DNA of 64,000 bases from Pseudomonas yamanorum (GCF_013386765.1 NZ_JACARE010000045.1:35743-99742), one strand, 5' to 3'; shown: positions 34,027-43,534, counted from the stretch's first letter. Program-made: numbers and translations. The notes: a model not told the origin generated them from the letters alone.

Positions 34027-34728
34027 ATGCCCAACATTCTCCTGGTGGAAGACGACGCCGCGCTCTCCGAATTGATCGCCAGTTATCTGGAACGCAACGG
34101 CTATCACGTCAGTGTGCTCAGCCGGGGCGACCACGTACGTGAGCGCGCACGGCTCAACCCGCCGGACCTGGTGATCCTCGACCTGATGCTGCCGGGCCTC
34201 GACGGGCTGCAAGTCTGCCGCTTGCTGCGGGCCGATTCGGCCACGCTGCCGATCCTGATGCTCACCGCCCGCGACGACAGCCACGACCAGGTACTGGGCC
34301 TGGAAATGGGCGCCGACGACTACGTCACCAAACCTTGTGAGCCCCGGGTATTGCTGGCCCGCGTACGGACCTTGCTGCGCCGCAGCAGCCTTACCGAACC
34401 CCAGGTGGCCAACGACCAGATCCTGATGGGCAACCTGTGCATCGACCTGTCGGAGCGCACCGTGACCTGGCGCGACCAGGCGGTGGAGCTGTCCAGCGGT
34501 GAATACAACCTGCTGGTGGTACTGGCCCGGCATGCCGGCGAAGTGCTCAGCCGCGACCAGATCCTGCAACGCCTGCGGGGCATTGAATTCAACGGCACCG
34601 ACCGCTCGGTGGATGTGGCGATTTCCAAGCTGCGGCGCAAGTTCGACGACCACGCTGGTGAAGCGCGCAAGATCAAGACCGTGTGGGGCAAGGGCTATCT
34701 GTTCAGCCGATCCGAGTGGGAATGCTGA
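34027..34728 (+). CDS. rstA: OmpR-family response regulator, RstA-like
   Basis: 233 residues. Receiver domain with acidic pair Glu8/Asp9/Asp10, phospho-acceptor Asp52 (VILDLMLPG) and Lys102 (YVTKP). The C-terminal winged-helix DNA-binding domain carries VELSSGEYNLLVVLARHAGE and VDVAISKLRRKFDD. Closest in memory to E. coli RstA, supported by the RstB-like partner kinase 3 bp downstream. Divergent from the RND pump, so it may regulate it, although REP DNA lies between. Confidence 0.85.
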   Translation: MPNILLVEDDAALSELIASYLERNGYHVSVLSRGDHVRERARLNPPDLVILDLMLPGLDGLQVCRLLRADSATLPILMLTARDDSHDQVLGLEMGADDYVTKPCEPRVLLARVRTLLRRSSLTEPQVANDQILMGNLCIDLSERTVTWRDQAVELSSGEYNLLVVLARHAGEVLSRDQILQRLRGIEFNGTDRSVDVAISKLRRKFDDHAGEARKIKTVWGKGYLFSRSEWEC

Positions 34729-34731
34729 GCC

Positions 34732-36027
34732 ATGTTTCGCGTCCTGATTCGCCTGTACCTGATTACCATCGTCACCTTCGCCGCCGCGATCTACCTGGTG
34801 CCGCGGGCGGTGATCCAGCTGTTTGAACACCGTTACATGAGCTACAACATCGAGCAGTCCCGAGGGATGCAGAGCCTGATCGTCAAGGAATACCAGCGGG
34901 TGCCGGTGGAGCAGTGGGCCAATGTCACCGTGCGCCTGGCGGCGGATTTTGCGCCGCTGAAGGTGCAACTGCTGCGTATCCAGGACGCCAGCTACACCCC
35001 GGAAGAACAGCGCCTGCTGGAAAAGGACCAGATGGTGATTCGCCTGGGCGAGTGGGGCTGGGCGGACGACGTCAGCTCGGCCCTCGACGACCAACTGGTG
35101 GTCAAGGTCTCGGTACCGCCGGACCCGCTGGACATGAACCTGCTGTACTGGAGCATGAACGTACTGATCGGCGCGGCGCTGCTGGCGTGCCTGCTGTTCT
35201 GGCTGCGGCCCCACTGGCGCGACCTGGAGCGCCTGAAAAGCACAGCGGCCGAACTCGGCCAGGGCAACCTTGCGGCACGCACCAAGATCCCCCCCAGCTC
35301 CAACATCGGCAGCCTGGCGGCGGTGTTCGACACCATGGCCAATGACATCGAGCAACTGCTCAACCAGCAGCGCGACCTGCTCAACGCGGTCTCCCATGAA
35401 CTGCGCACGCCACTCACGCGCCTGGATTTCGGCCTGGCCCTGGCGCTGTCCGACGAGCTCCCGGCTGCCAGCCGCGAACGCCTGCAAGGCTTGGTGGCGC
35501 ATATTCGTGAGCTGGACGAGCTGGTGCTGGAGCTGCTGTCCTACAGCCGCCTGCAAAACCCGGCACAAACGCCGGAGCGGGTGGAAGTGGTGCTGGATGA
35601 GTTTATCGACAGCATCCTGGGCAGCGTCGACGACGAACTGGAAAACCCCGACATCGTGATGGACGTGGTGCTGGACTGCGCGGTGGAGCGCTTCACCCTG
35701 GACCCGCGCCTGACTGCCCGAGCCCTGCAGAACCTGCTGCGCAACGCCATGCGTTATTGCGAGCGAAGGATTCAGGTGGGGGTGAAGGTGTGTCCCAAGG
35801 GGTGTGAGATCTGGGTGGATGATGACGGCATCGGCATTCCGGCGGATCAGCGAGAGCGGATTTTCGAGCCGTTTTATAGGCTGGATCGCAGTCGTGACCG
35901 CGCTACTGGCGGTTTTGGCTTGGGGTTGGCTATCAGTCGGCGGGCGCTGGAGGCACAAGGTGGAACCCTTACGGCCGAGGCTTCGCCATTGGGCGGCGCA
36001 CGCTTCCGCCTCTGGCTACCGAGTTAA
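34732..36027 (+). CDS. rstB: Sensor histidine kinase, RstB-like
   Basis: 431 residues. Transmembrane helix 1 at 6-23, periplasmic sensor region about 25-135, helix 2 about 138-158 followed by the RstB-type LRPHWRDLERLKSTAAELG and a HAMP domain. The phosphorylated His222 is in AVSHELRTPLTRLDFGL; the ATP-binding lid includes LLRNAMRY, DDDGIGIP and RDRATGGFGLGLAI. Autophosphorylates and passes phosphate to the upstream regulator, 3 bp away in the same operon. The signal is unknown; RstB in enterics belongs to the acid/low-Mg PhoPQ network. Confidence 0.88.
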   Translation: MFRVLIRLYLITIVTFAAAIYLVPRAVIQLFEHRYMSYNIEQSRGMQSLIVKEYQRVPVEQWANVTVRLAADFAPLKVQLLRIQDASYTPEEQRLLEKDQMVIRLGEWGWADDVSSALDDQLVVKVSVPPDPLDMNLLYWSMNVLIGAALLACLLFWLRPHWRDLERLKSTAAELGQGNLAARTKIPPSSNIGSLAAVFDTMANDIEQLLNQQRDLLNAVSHELRTPLTRLDFGLALALSDELPAASRERLQGLVAHIRELDELVLELLSYSRLQNPAQTPERVEVVLDEFIDSILGSVDDELENPDIVMDVVLDCAVERFTLDPRLTARALQNLLRNAMRYCERRIQVGVKVCPKGCEIWVDDDGIGIPADQRERIFEPFYRLDRSRDRATGGFGLGLAISRRALEAQGGTLTAEASPLGGARFRLWLPS

Positions 36028-36045
36028 AGAACACCACAAAACCAT

Positions 36046-36135
36046 TGTGGGAGCTGGCTTGCCTGCGATAGCGGTGGGTCAGCTTGCATCTTTGTTAACT
36101 GATACACCGCCATCGCAGGCAAGCCAGCTCCCACA
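36046..36135. repeat. REPIN-type palindrome, 90 bp
   Basis: Outer arms TGTGGGAGCTGGCTTGCC and complement, located 19 bp after the kinase gene, with a loop unlike those at 17197/21665. Fills most of the 223-bp gap before the isomerase gene. Confidence 0.88.
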
Positions 36136-36250
36136 TTTGATCTTCGCTGTTCTTCAGTCCTGTTTTTGGCGCATGCACAGCCTTACCCGCCATCACACAC
36201 CCTTGATATAGTTCGGCCCTTACCCCAGCCGCCAGTCAAGGATCACTGCC

Positions 36251-37063
36251 ATGTCCGAATACCAAGCCTTTGTCGTCGAACTCAGCGGCAACGTCGCCCA
36301 TGTGCAGCTCAACCGCCCGGAAAAGATCAACGCCATGAACGCCGCGTTCTGGACCGAGATCATCGACATCTTCCAATGGATCGAAGACACCGACGCCGTA
36401 CGGGCCGTGGTCATCAGCGGCGCCGGCAAGCATTTCTCCTCCGGCATCGACCTGATGATGCTGGCCTCGGTAGCCAACGAGTTCGGCAAGGACGTCGGCC
36501 GCAATGCGCGGCTGCTGCGGCGCAAGATCTTCGAACTGCAAGCCTCGTTCAACGCCGTCGACAACTGCCGCAAGCCGGTACTCGCGGCGATCCACGGCTA
36601 CTGCATCGGCGGCGCGATCGACCTGATCAGCGCCTGTGACATGCGCTACGCCGCCGAAGACGCGCAATTCTCCATCAAGGAAATCGACATCGGCATGGCC
36701 GCCGACGTCGGCACCCTGCAACGCCTGCCCCGAATCGTCGGCGACGGTATGCTCCGCGAGCTGGCCTACACCGGCCGCCAGTTCGGTGCCATCGAGGCGC
36801 GCAGCATCGGCCTGGTGAATCGGGTGTACAGCGATCACGAGAGCCTGCTGGCCGGCGTGATGGAAATCGCCCGGGAAATCGCCGCCAAATCACCTATAGC
36901 AGTCACCGGCACCAAGGCGATGATCAGCTACATGCGTGACCACAGCATCAATGATGGTCTGGAATACGTTGCCACCTGGAACTCAGCTATGTTGCAATCC
37001 AACGACCTGCGCGTGGCCATCGCGGCCCATATGAGCAAGCAGAAACCCGAATTCGTGGATTGA
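36251..37063 (+). CDS. Delta3,5-Delta2,4-dienoyl-CoA isomerase-like crotonase (ECH1 type)
   Basis: 270 residues of the enoyl-CoA hydratase/isomerase fold. Oxyanion-hole segments are HFSSGIDLMML (near 61-71) and HGYCIGGAIDL. The acidic residues used by rat peroxisomal dienoyl-CoA isomerase are conserved with the right spacing: Glu144 and Asp152 in KEIDIGMAADVGTLQRLP. This favours dienoyl-CoA isomerase, which handles fatty acids with odd-position double bonds in beta-oxidation, over plain enoyl-CoA hydratase. Six bp upstream of nudC on the same strand, probably one transcript, but no beta-oxidation partner is adjacent. Confidence 0.85.
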   Translation: MSEYQAFVVELSGNVAHVQLNRPEKINAMNAAFWTEIIDIFQWIEDTDAVRAVVISGAGKHFSSGIDLMMLASVANEFGKDVGRNARLLRRKIFELQASFNAVDNCRKPVLAAIHGYCIGGAIDLISACDMRYAAEDAQFSIKEIDIGMAADVGTLQRLPRIVGDGMLRELAYTGRQFGAIEARSIGLVNRVYSDHESLLAGVMEIAREIAAKSPIAVTGTKAMISYMRDHSINDGLEYVATWNSAMLQSNDLRVAIAAHMSKQKPEFVD

Positions 37064-37069
37064 CTGAAC

Positions 37070-37903
37070 ATGACCCCAGGCTGGATTACCACAACGCTGC
37101 TGGACAACGACGCCCCGGGCGGCTGGGCTGTGGCCCGCAGCCGCGAAGGCTTTTTGCACGACCAGAACGGCCCGCTGTTCCCCCGTGAATGGCTCAAGCG
37201 CCAGGACCTGTCGGTGTTTGCCGAGCATGGCATCGGCCATCTGGACGGTGAGCCGGTGTACCTGCTGGAGCTCAACAGCCCCGCCGATGTGCCGGGCTGC
37301 GGCTGGCAGGGCCTGCGCGGCTTCATGCTGCAAGGCGACCACACCCTGTACAAAGTCCTGGGCTACGCCGCGCAAATCGGCACCTGGGCGCGTGAGCATC
37401 GTTTCTGTGGAAGCTGTGGCCAGGCGATGGTGCAGGTGCCACGGGAGCGGGCGATGTTCTGCCAGGCCTGTGACCTGCGCAGCTACCCGCGTATCTCGCC
37501 GAGCATGATCGTGCTGGTGACCCGTGGCGACGAGATCCTGCTGGCCCGTTCGCCGCGCTTTGTCACTGGGGTCTACAGCACCCTGGCAGGGTTCGCCGAG
37601 CCGGGTGAGTCGGCCGAAGACTGCCTGATTCGCGAAGTGCGTGAAGAAGTGCAGGTAGAGGTCAAGAATATCCAGTACATGGGCAGCCAGTGCTGGCCGT
37701 TCCCGCACTCGATGATGCTGGGCTTTCATGCCGAGTACGCGGGCGGCGATATTGTGCCCCAGGCCGACGAGATCGAAGACGCGCAGTGGTTCAACGTCCA
37801 TGAGCTGCCGCCGTTGCCGGCGTCCCGCTCGATTGCGCGCTACCTGATCGACCTCTACCTGGCCCGTCGTTTAGGCCACGCTGAACCAGTGCTGCCAGGC
37901 TAG
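37070..37903 (+). CDS. nudC: NAD+ diphosphatase / RNA de-NADding Nudix hydrolase
   Basis: 277 residues. Zinc ribbon with Cys113, 116, 131 and 134 (FCGSCG...FCQAC), a Nudix box at 174-196 with REVREEVQVEV, and the NudC-specific signature SQCWPFPHS (206-214), here with Cys in place of the usual Pro. NudC cleaves NAD(H) and removes NAD caps from RNA. Its last 33 bp overlap the 3' end of the convergent TSUP transporter gene. Confidence 0.93.
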   Translation: MTPGWITTTLLDNDAPGGWAVARSREGFLHDQNGPLFPREWLKRQDLSVFAEHGIGHLDGEPVYLLELNSPADVPGCGWQGLRGFMLQGDHTLYKVLGYAAQIGTWAREHRFCGSCGQAMVQVPRERAMFCQACDLRSYPRISPSMIVLVTRGDEILLARSPRFVTGVYSTLAGFAEPGESAEDCLIREVREEVQVEVKNIQYMGSQCWPFPHSMMLGFHAEYAGGDIVPQADEIEDAQWFNVHELPPLPASRSIARYLIDLYLARRLGHAEPVLPG

Positions 37904-38650
37904 GCGCACCGTCAGGCCGAGCACCACGGTGATGAACACCGGGCGAATGAACTTGGCGCCGCCGCTGATTGCGCTGCGTGCGCCAAAGAACGCACCGCAC
38001 ATCACCGACACGCCCATCGCCAGGCCGACAATCCAGTCCACCGAGCCATTGAAAATGAACACCGTCAGCGCCGCCGCGTTGCTGACGAAGTTCATGCTGC
38101 GCGCCACACCGCTGGCTTTTACCAGGTCGATGGGGTGCAGCAGCATGGTGCTCACGGTCCAGAACGCCCCGGTGCCCGGGCCGGCCACGCCATCATAGAA
38201 GCCCAGGCCAAAGCCCTGGGTGGACTGCCATTTCTTTTTGATCGGCGCGTCGTTGTCCAGCGCCGCCTTGGGCGTGCCGCCGAACAGCAGATACAAACCA
38301 CAGCCGAACACAATCACCGGGAGCATCTTGTTCAGGGTTTCGGCGGGCAGGTAATGGGCGACCACCGCGCCGGTGAGTGCGCCGATCAGGGTACCGACGA
38401 TGGCATGCACCCACTGGCGCGGGTGAAACAGCTTGCGGCGGTAGAAGGTAAAACTGGCGGTGGCCGAGCCGAAGGTGGAACTGAGCTTGTTGGTGCCCAG
38501 CACCAGGTGGGGCGGCATGCCGGCGGTCAGCAGGGCGGGTGTGGTCAGCAGGCCGCCACCGCCGGCGATGGCGTCGATGAAACCGGCGATGAAGGCAACA
38601 ACGGCGAGGATCGCCAAGGTAGTGAGGTCGACGCTGAGTTCGAAGGGCAT
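37871..38650 (-). CDS. TSUP-family (TauE/SafE) membrane transporter
   Basis: 259 residues from ATG 38650; a TTG two codons upstream is possible. Eight or so membrane segments arranged as two repeats, each with the TSUP pattern: AFIAGFIDAIAGGGGLLTTP and GFYDGVAGPGTGAFWTVS. TSUP proteins move sulfite, sulfonates, thiosulfate or other sulfur/organic anions; substrate is not clear here. 3' overlap with nudC. Confidence 0.9.
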   Translation of the reverse strand: MPFELSVDLTTLAILAVVAFIAGFIDAIAGGGGLLTTPALLTAGMPPHLVLGTNKLSSTFGSATASFTFYRRKLFHPRQWVHAIVGTLIGALTGAVVAHYLPAETLNKMLPVIVFGCGLYLLFGGTPKAALDNDAPIKKKWQSTQGFGLGFYDGVAGPGTGAFWTVSTMLLHPIDLVKASGVARSMNFVSNAAALTVFIFNGSVDWIVGLAMGVSVMCGAFFGARSAISGGAKFIRPVFITVVLGLTVRLAWQHWFSVA

Positions 38651-38756
38651 GGGCAAGACTTATTCGGCAAGGCGCAGAAAGGGCTGCGCGAAAGGCCGGT
38701 ATCTTACCCATAACCCGGGTATGAGGCGATCCAAATGTGGGAGCGGGGCCGCTTGC

Positions 38757-39473
38757 TTATTTGTGTGTCCCGACCCACTCCAGCGCGGTACGCCAGATGC
38801 AGATTCCCAGAAAGTACGCCGACATCAGCGACCACAACCCAAAGGTCCACGGGTTGGTATTCGGGTAATCCACCACCATCAAAAAGCTGCACAGCAGCCA
38901 GATGGTGGTGACGGCGATATTGATCGGCATGAAGCGCTTCACCCGGAACGGGTGCAGGAACTTCATCGGCGTCACGGTCAGCAACGCCAGGCCGATCACG
39001 GTGAGCAAAGTGACCCAGGCATCCGGCTGGATGATATAGACGCACAGCGCCACCACGTTCCACGCAGCGGGGAAGCCGACGAAGTAGTTGTCCTTGCTCT
39101 TCATGTTCACGTTGCAGAAGCAGAACAGCGACGACACCAGGATCACCGACACCGTAAACAGGTGGGTGAACTCCGGCAGATCGATGTAGCGATAGATGAA
39201 CAGTGCCGGGATAAACACGTAGGTGAGGTAATCGATCACCAGGTCCAGCACCGAACCGTCGAAGCTTGGCAATACCGTGCTGACATTCACCCGTCGCGCC
39301 AGTGAGCCGTCGACACCGTCCACCACCAGCGCCAGGCCCAGCCACAGCAGGCAGGCCTTGGGTGAGTTTTCCAGCAGCGCCAGGGTGGCCAGGAAGGCCA
39401 GGACCACGCCGGTGGCGGTAAAACCATGGGCGCCCCAGGCCTTGAGACGGGCTACATGCAGGGTCGATATCAC
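38757..39473 (-). CDS. pcs: Phosphatidylcholine synthase
   Basis: 238 residues from GTG 39473, chosen for GGAG 9 nt upstream and because the family begins near ARLKAWGAHGFTATGVVLA; the frame continues upstream to a TTG at 39545. The CDP-alcohol phosphotransferase signature is DGVDGSLAR followed by FDGSVLDLVID with the metal-binding Asp residues. Eight hydrophobic helices. The enzyme joins CDP-diacylglycerol and choline directly to make phosphatidylcholine in the inner membrane. Stands alone between the TSUP and methyltransferase genes, same strand as both. Confidence 0.9.
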   Translation of the reverse strand: MISTLHVARLKAWGAHGFTATGVVLAFLATLALLENSPKACLLWLGLALVVDGVDGSLARRVNVSTVLPSFDGSVLDLVIDYLTYVFIPALFIYRYIDLPEFTHLFTVSVILVSSLFCFCNVNMKSKDNYFVGFPAAWNVVALCVYIIQPDAWVTLLTVIGLALLTVTPMKFLHPFRVKRFMPINIAVTTIWLLCSFLMVVDYPNTNPWTFGLWSLMSAYFLGICIWRTALEWVGTHK

Positions 39474-39621
39474 AGGGGCGTTCTCCAAAGGGTGAAACAG
39501 GGCAGCCGACGGGGTAACACCGTCGAATCTGGCCAGAGTGTGCAAGTATCGACCGGGAAGGGTGGGATAAGGTTCACCACCCGGCGTAGGTTAAGCGTAG
39601 CAAGCGTAAGACGTTTCGGCA

Positions 39622-40548
39622 TCAGCCTTGACGGAACACCAGTGCCTTTAATCCGCTTTGCGGGTCGATATCGGGAAATTCCGGCGGGTTTTCCAGCCGC
39701 TGGTCAAAGCGCAGGCCAGGCGCTTCGCGGGTTACGCCGTCGATCAGGAAGTCTTCGCCGAAGGCCGGGTCATTCATGCACGCCAGCACTGTACCCTGGG
39801 CCGTGAGCAAATCCGGCAGGCGGCGCAGCACCCGCTGGTAGTCCTTGGTCAGCAGGAAACTGCCTTTCTGGAAGGAGGGCGGGTCGATGATCACCAGGTC
39901 GTACGGGCCGCTGTGGGTGACCTTGGCCCAGGACTTGAACAGGTCGTGGCCAAGAAAGCTCACCTTGCCCAGGTCATGGCCATTGAGGCGGTGATTGTCG
40001 CGGCCCCGGCTCAAGGCGCCACGGGCCATATCCAGGTTCACCACATGCTCGGCGCCGCCTTCGATGGCGGCCACGGAGAAGCCGCAGGTGTAGGCAAACA
40101 GGTTCAGCACCCGCAGGCCCCGGGACTGTTCGCGTACCCAGTTGCGACCGTAGCGCATGTCGAGGAACAGCCCGCTGTTCTGCTTTTTGCCCAGGTCGAT
40201 GAGGTAGCGCAGGCCGCCTTCGGTGATGATCAGTTCGTCGACCGCCTCGCCCAGCAGCCATTCGGTGGTGCTTTGCGGCAGGTAGCGGTGTTGCAGTGCC
40301 ACGGTATGGGCACCATAGGACGACCAATCGAACTGCACCAGCATCTGCTTCAACGCCTCAAGCTGTGCAGCCTCGGGCTCCTTGAACAGCGAGACCAGCA
40401 CCACGCCTTGCAACCAGTCCACCGTCAGCTGTTCCAGGCCCGGCCAGCAGCGGCCACGCCCGTGAAACAGGCGCCGGGTCTCGGCGGGGACGGTGTGCAG
40501 GGCGGTCAGCAAATGGGCGTGCAGGGTGGCGAGTGCGTCTGGGTTCAT
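39622..40548 (-). CDS. Class I SAM-dependent methyltransferase, RlmI/RlmK-like
   Basis: 308 residues from ATG 40548 (MNPDALATLHAHLL); a longer frame to 40659 reaches into intergenic DNA. The SAM-binding motif is VLNLFAYTCGFSVAAIEGGA with acidic NLDMARGAL; the base-binding motif is IDPPSFQKGSF. The central region (SGLFLDMRYGRNWV) matches the Methyltrans_SAM family, which includes the 23S rRNA cytosine and guanine methyltransferases RlmI/RlmK. The N-terminal PUA domain of RlmI is missing, so the target is uncertain. Probably modifies rRNA. Confidence 0.82.
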   Translation of the reverse strand: MNPDALATLHAHLLTALHTVPAETRRLFHGRGRCWPGLEQLTVDWLQGVVLVSLFKEPEAAQLEALKQMLVQFDWSSYGAHTVALQHRYLPQSTTEWLLGEAVDELIITEGGLRYLIDLGKKQNSGLFLDMRYGRNWVREQSRGLRVLNLFAYTCGFSVAAIEGGAEHVVNLDMARGALSRGRDNHRLNGHDLGKVSFLGHDLFKSWAKVTHSGPYDLVIIDPPSFQKGSFLLTKDYQRVLRRLPDLLTAQGTVLACMNDPAFGEDFLIDGVTREAPGLRFDQRLENPPEFPDIDPQSGLKALVFRQG

Positions 40549-40739
40549 CGGGCAACGTCGGTCATTGAGCGGGCGGCATTTTAAACACAATTGCGGGCTT
40601 TCAGGGAGTTGAAGCACAACGTGCTCTGAATTAGACGATTGGCAGTGATTTGTGCTCAAAAGGATTGGTTGGACGGCTTACAACAGTCAAAAAATCCCTT
40701 GGCACCGACATAAACTGGAAAAAAAGCCCGGAGGTGCCC

Positions 40740-43418
40740 ATGAACGGTTTTGCGAGTGCAGTGAGTCACACAGCGATGGACCAGGAAGAACTGGCGGAAT
40801 GGCGCGATGCCCTGGCCTCCCTGGTGGCCAACGCCGGCGCCGCCCGGGCCCGGGAGATCCTCGACATGCTGGCGGACGCCGGCGGCGCGCCGCACATCGC
40901 CTGGAAACCCCGGCACGGCACGCCTTATATCAATAGCATCGCCGTGGACCAGCAACCGCCGTTCCCCGGCGACCTGGCCACCGAAGAGCGCCTGGCCTCG
41001 GTGGTGCGCTGGAACGCCCTGGCCATGGTGGTACGCGCTAACCAGGCCTATGGCGAGCTGGGCGGCCATATCGCCAGCTACGCCAGTGCGGCGGATTTAT
41101 TTGAAGTGGGCTTCAACCACTTCTTTCGCGCCCGCAACGACGGTTTTGGCGGCGACCTGGTGTTCTACCAACCCCATTCCGCCCCTGGCATCTATGCGCG
41201 CGCCTTCCTTGAAGGCCGCCTGAGCGAAACCGACCTGGCCCACTATCGCCAGGAAATCGGCGCCGGCAAGGCGGGCGCCCGGGGCCTGTCCAGCTATCCG
41301 CACCCGTGGTTGATGCCCGACTTCTGGCAATTTCCCACCGGCTCCATGGGCATTGGCCCCATCAGCTCGATTTTCCAGGCGCGGTTCATGCGCTACCTGC
41401 AACACCGTGGTTTGCAGGACACCACCGACCGTCACGTGTGGGGCGTGTTCGGCGACGGCGAGATGGACGAGCCGGAAAGCATGTCGGCCCTGACCCTGGC
41501 GGCCCGTGAAGGCCTGGACAACCTGACCTGGGTGGTCAACTGCAACCTGCAACGCCTCGACGGCCCGGTGCGGGGCAACGGTCGGATCATCGACGAGCTG
41601 GAAGCCTTGTTTGCCGGGGCCGGCTGGAACGTGATCAAACTGGTCTGGGGTTCGGACTGGGACGCCTTGCTGGCCAAGGACACCGACGGCGAACTGGCGC
41701 GCACCCTGTCGCAGACCGTGGACGGACAATTCCAGACCTTCGCCGCCAAGGACGGTGCCTATAACCGTGAACACTTCTTTGGCCAAAGCGAGGCGCTGTC
41801 CAAGCTTGTCGAAGGCATGAGCGATGAACAGATCGACCGCCTCAAGCGCGGTGGCCATGACATGGTCAAGATCCACGCCGCCTACCACGCCGCACGCCGG
41901 GTCAGCGGCAAGCCCACGGTGATCCTGGCCCAGACCAAAAAGGGCTTCGGCATGGGCGAGGCCGGGCAGGGCAAGATGACCACCCACCAGCAAAAGAAGC
42001 TCGACCGCGAAGCCTTGATCGCCTTCCGCAATCGCTTTCAGTTGCCGCTGTCGGATGAGCAGACCGAATCCCTGAGCTTCTACAAACCGGCGCCAGACAG
42101 CCTCGAAATGCGTTACCTGCACAAACGCCGCGCCGACCTCGGCGGGTATGTGCCGAGTCGCGGCCAGCAGGCGCCTACCGTGAGCGTGCCGCCGGTGTCG
42201 GGCTACGGCGCGTTTGCCACCCAGGCGGACGGCAAGGAAATGTCCACCACCATGGCCTTTGTGCGCATGCTCACCAATCTGCTCAAGGACAAGGCCCTCG
42301 GCCCGCGCATCGTGCCCATCGTCGCCGATGAAGCGCGCACCTTCGGCATGGCCAACCTGTTCAAGCAGATCGGTATCTATTCCAGTGTCGGCCAGCGTTA
42401 CGAGCCGGAAGACATCGGCTCGATCCTCAGCTACCGCGAAGCCACCGACGGGCAGATCCTCGAAGAAGGCATCAGCGAAGCCAGCGCCATCAGCTCCTGG
42501 GTGGCGGCGGCCACCAGTTATTCGGTGCATGGCCTGCGGATGCTGCCGTTCTACATCTATTACTCGATGTTCGGTTTCCAGCGCGTCGGCGACCTGATCT
42601 GGGCCGCCGCCGACCAGCGTGCCCGTGGCTTCCTGCTGGGCGCCACCGCCGGGCGCACCACCTTGGGTGGCGAAGGCTTGCAGCACCAGGACGGCAGCAG
42701 CCACCTGACCGCCGCCACGGTGCCCAATTGCCGCGCGTACGACCCGGCGTTTGCCGGTGAGTTTGCGGTGATCCTCGACCATGGCATGCGCCAGATGCTG
42801 GAGCACGATGTGGACGAGTTCTACTACGTGACCCTGATGAACGAAAACTACCCGCAGCCGAGCCTGCCGGAAGGCGTCGAAGTGGCGATTATCAAAGGCA
42901 TGTACCGGTTGAGCGGGCAGACCGGCGGCAAGGTGCGCCTGCTTGGCTCCGGCACGCTGGTGCGTGAAGCCCAGGCCGCGGCGCAGTTGCTGGCAGATGA
43001 TTGGCAGGTTGAAGCTGAAGTGTTCAGTGTCACCAGCTTCAGCGAACTGGCGCGAGATGCTCGGGAGGTGGAGCGCTGGAACCGTCTGCATCCGCAACAG
43101 CCGGCGCGGTGCAGTCATCTGGCGGAGTGTTTACCCAAGGGCGCGCCGGTGGTGGCGGTGTCTGACTATGTAAGGGCGGTGCCGCAGATGATTGGGTCGT
43201 ACGTGGAGTCGGCGTATACGGTGCTGGGCACTGACGGCTTTGGTCGCAGCGATACCCGGGCGGCGCTTCGGGATTTCTTTGAGGTGGATCGCTATCACAT
43301 CGTGCTGGCGGCGCTGACAGCGTTGGTGGAGCAGGGGAGTCTGGACAGGCAGGTTTGCCAGCAGGCGATAGAGCGGTACGCGTTGCAGACGGAGCGGGAT
43401 GCGTCCTGGGTGTGCTGA
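40740..43418 (+). CDS. Homodimeric E1 2-oxoacid dehydrogenase, MdeB/AceE-like
   Basis: 892 residues from ATG 40740, with GGAGG 6 nt upstream; a longer frame from 40650 is rejected. Full-length homodimeric pyruvate-dehydrogenase-type E1: RWNALAMVVRANQAYGELGG, FPTGSMGIGPISSIFQARFM, and thiamine-diphosphate/Mg motif GVFGDGEMDEPESM near residues 238-250. No E2 or E3 gene is adjacent. Sequence divergence from typical Pseudomonas AceE (which begins MQDLDPIETQEW) and the solitary position suggest the MdeB-type paralogue described next to methionine gamma-lyase in P. putida, which prefers 2-oxobutyrate. Neither mdeA nor mdeR is here, so substrate preference is inference. Confidence 0.85.
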   Translation: MNGFASAVSHTAMDQEELAEWRDALASLVANAGAARAREILDMLADAGGAPHIAWKPRHGTPYINSIAVDQQPPFPGDLATEERLASVVRWNALAMVVRANQAYGELGGHIASYASAADLFEVGFNHFFRARNDGFGGDLVFYQPHSAPGIYARAFLEGRLSETDLAHYRQEIGAGKAGARGLSSYPHPWLMPDFWQFPTGSMGIGPISSIFQARFMRYLQHRGLQDTTDRHVWGVFGDGEMDEPESMSALTLAAREGLDNLTWVVNCNLQRLDGPVRGNGRIIDELEALFAGAGWNVIKLVWGSDWDALLAKDTDGELARTLSQTVDGQFQTFAAKDGAYNREHFFGQSEALSKLVEGMSDEQIDRLKRGGHDMVKIHAAYHAARRVSGKPTVILAQTKKGFGMGEAGQGKMTTHQQKKLDREALIAFRNRFQLPLSDEQTESLSFYKPAPDSLEMRYLHKRRADLGGYVPSRGQQAPTVSVPPVSGYGAFATQADGKEMSTTMAFVRMLTNLLKDKALGPRIVPIVADEARTFGMANLFKQIGIYSSVGQRYEPEDIGSILSYREATDGQILEEGISEASAISSWVAAATSYSVHGLRMLPFYIYYSMFGFQRVGDLIWAAADQRARGFLLGATAGRTTLGGEGLQHQDGSSHLTAATVPNCRAYDPAFAGEFAVILDHGMRQMLEHDVDEFYYVTLMNENYPQPSLPEGVEVAIIKGMYRLSGQTGGKVRLLGSGTLVREAQAAAQLLADDWQVEAEVFSVTSFSELARDAREVERWNRLHPQQPARCSHLAECLPKGAPVVAVSDYVRAVPQMIGSYVESAYTVLGTDGFGRSDTRAALRDFFEVDRYHIVLAALTALVEQGSLDRQVCQQAIERYALQTERDASWVC

Positions 43419-43429
43419 CACAACAAAAC

Positions 43430-43523
43430 TGTGGCGAGGGAGCTTGCTCCCGCTGGGCTGCGAAGCGGCCCCAAAATCCTGGGAGCGCTGCGCACTCCAG
43501 CGGGAGCAAGCTCCCTCGCCACA
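43430..43523. repeat. GC-rich palindrome (REP-like) between convergent genes
   Basis: TGTGGCGAGGGAGCTTGCTC and its complement bracket about 50 bp. It lies between the E1 gene and the convergent DUF1289 gene and could act as a bidirectional transcript end. The arm differs from the GCTGGCTTGCC and GCGAGCTTGCTC subtypes, making it a third REP class in this window. Confidence 0.85.
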
Positions 43524-43534
43524 TTAGTCGGTGT

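Noticed and set aside
40740..43418. Calling the E1 enzyme the main pyruvate dehydrogenase aceE
   Set aside because: No aceF/E2 partner follows, and the N-terminal sequence differs from Pseudomonas AceE as I remember it; MdeB-like is the more careful name.
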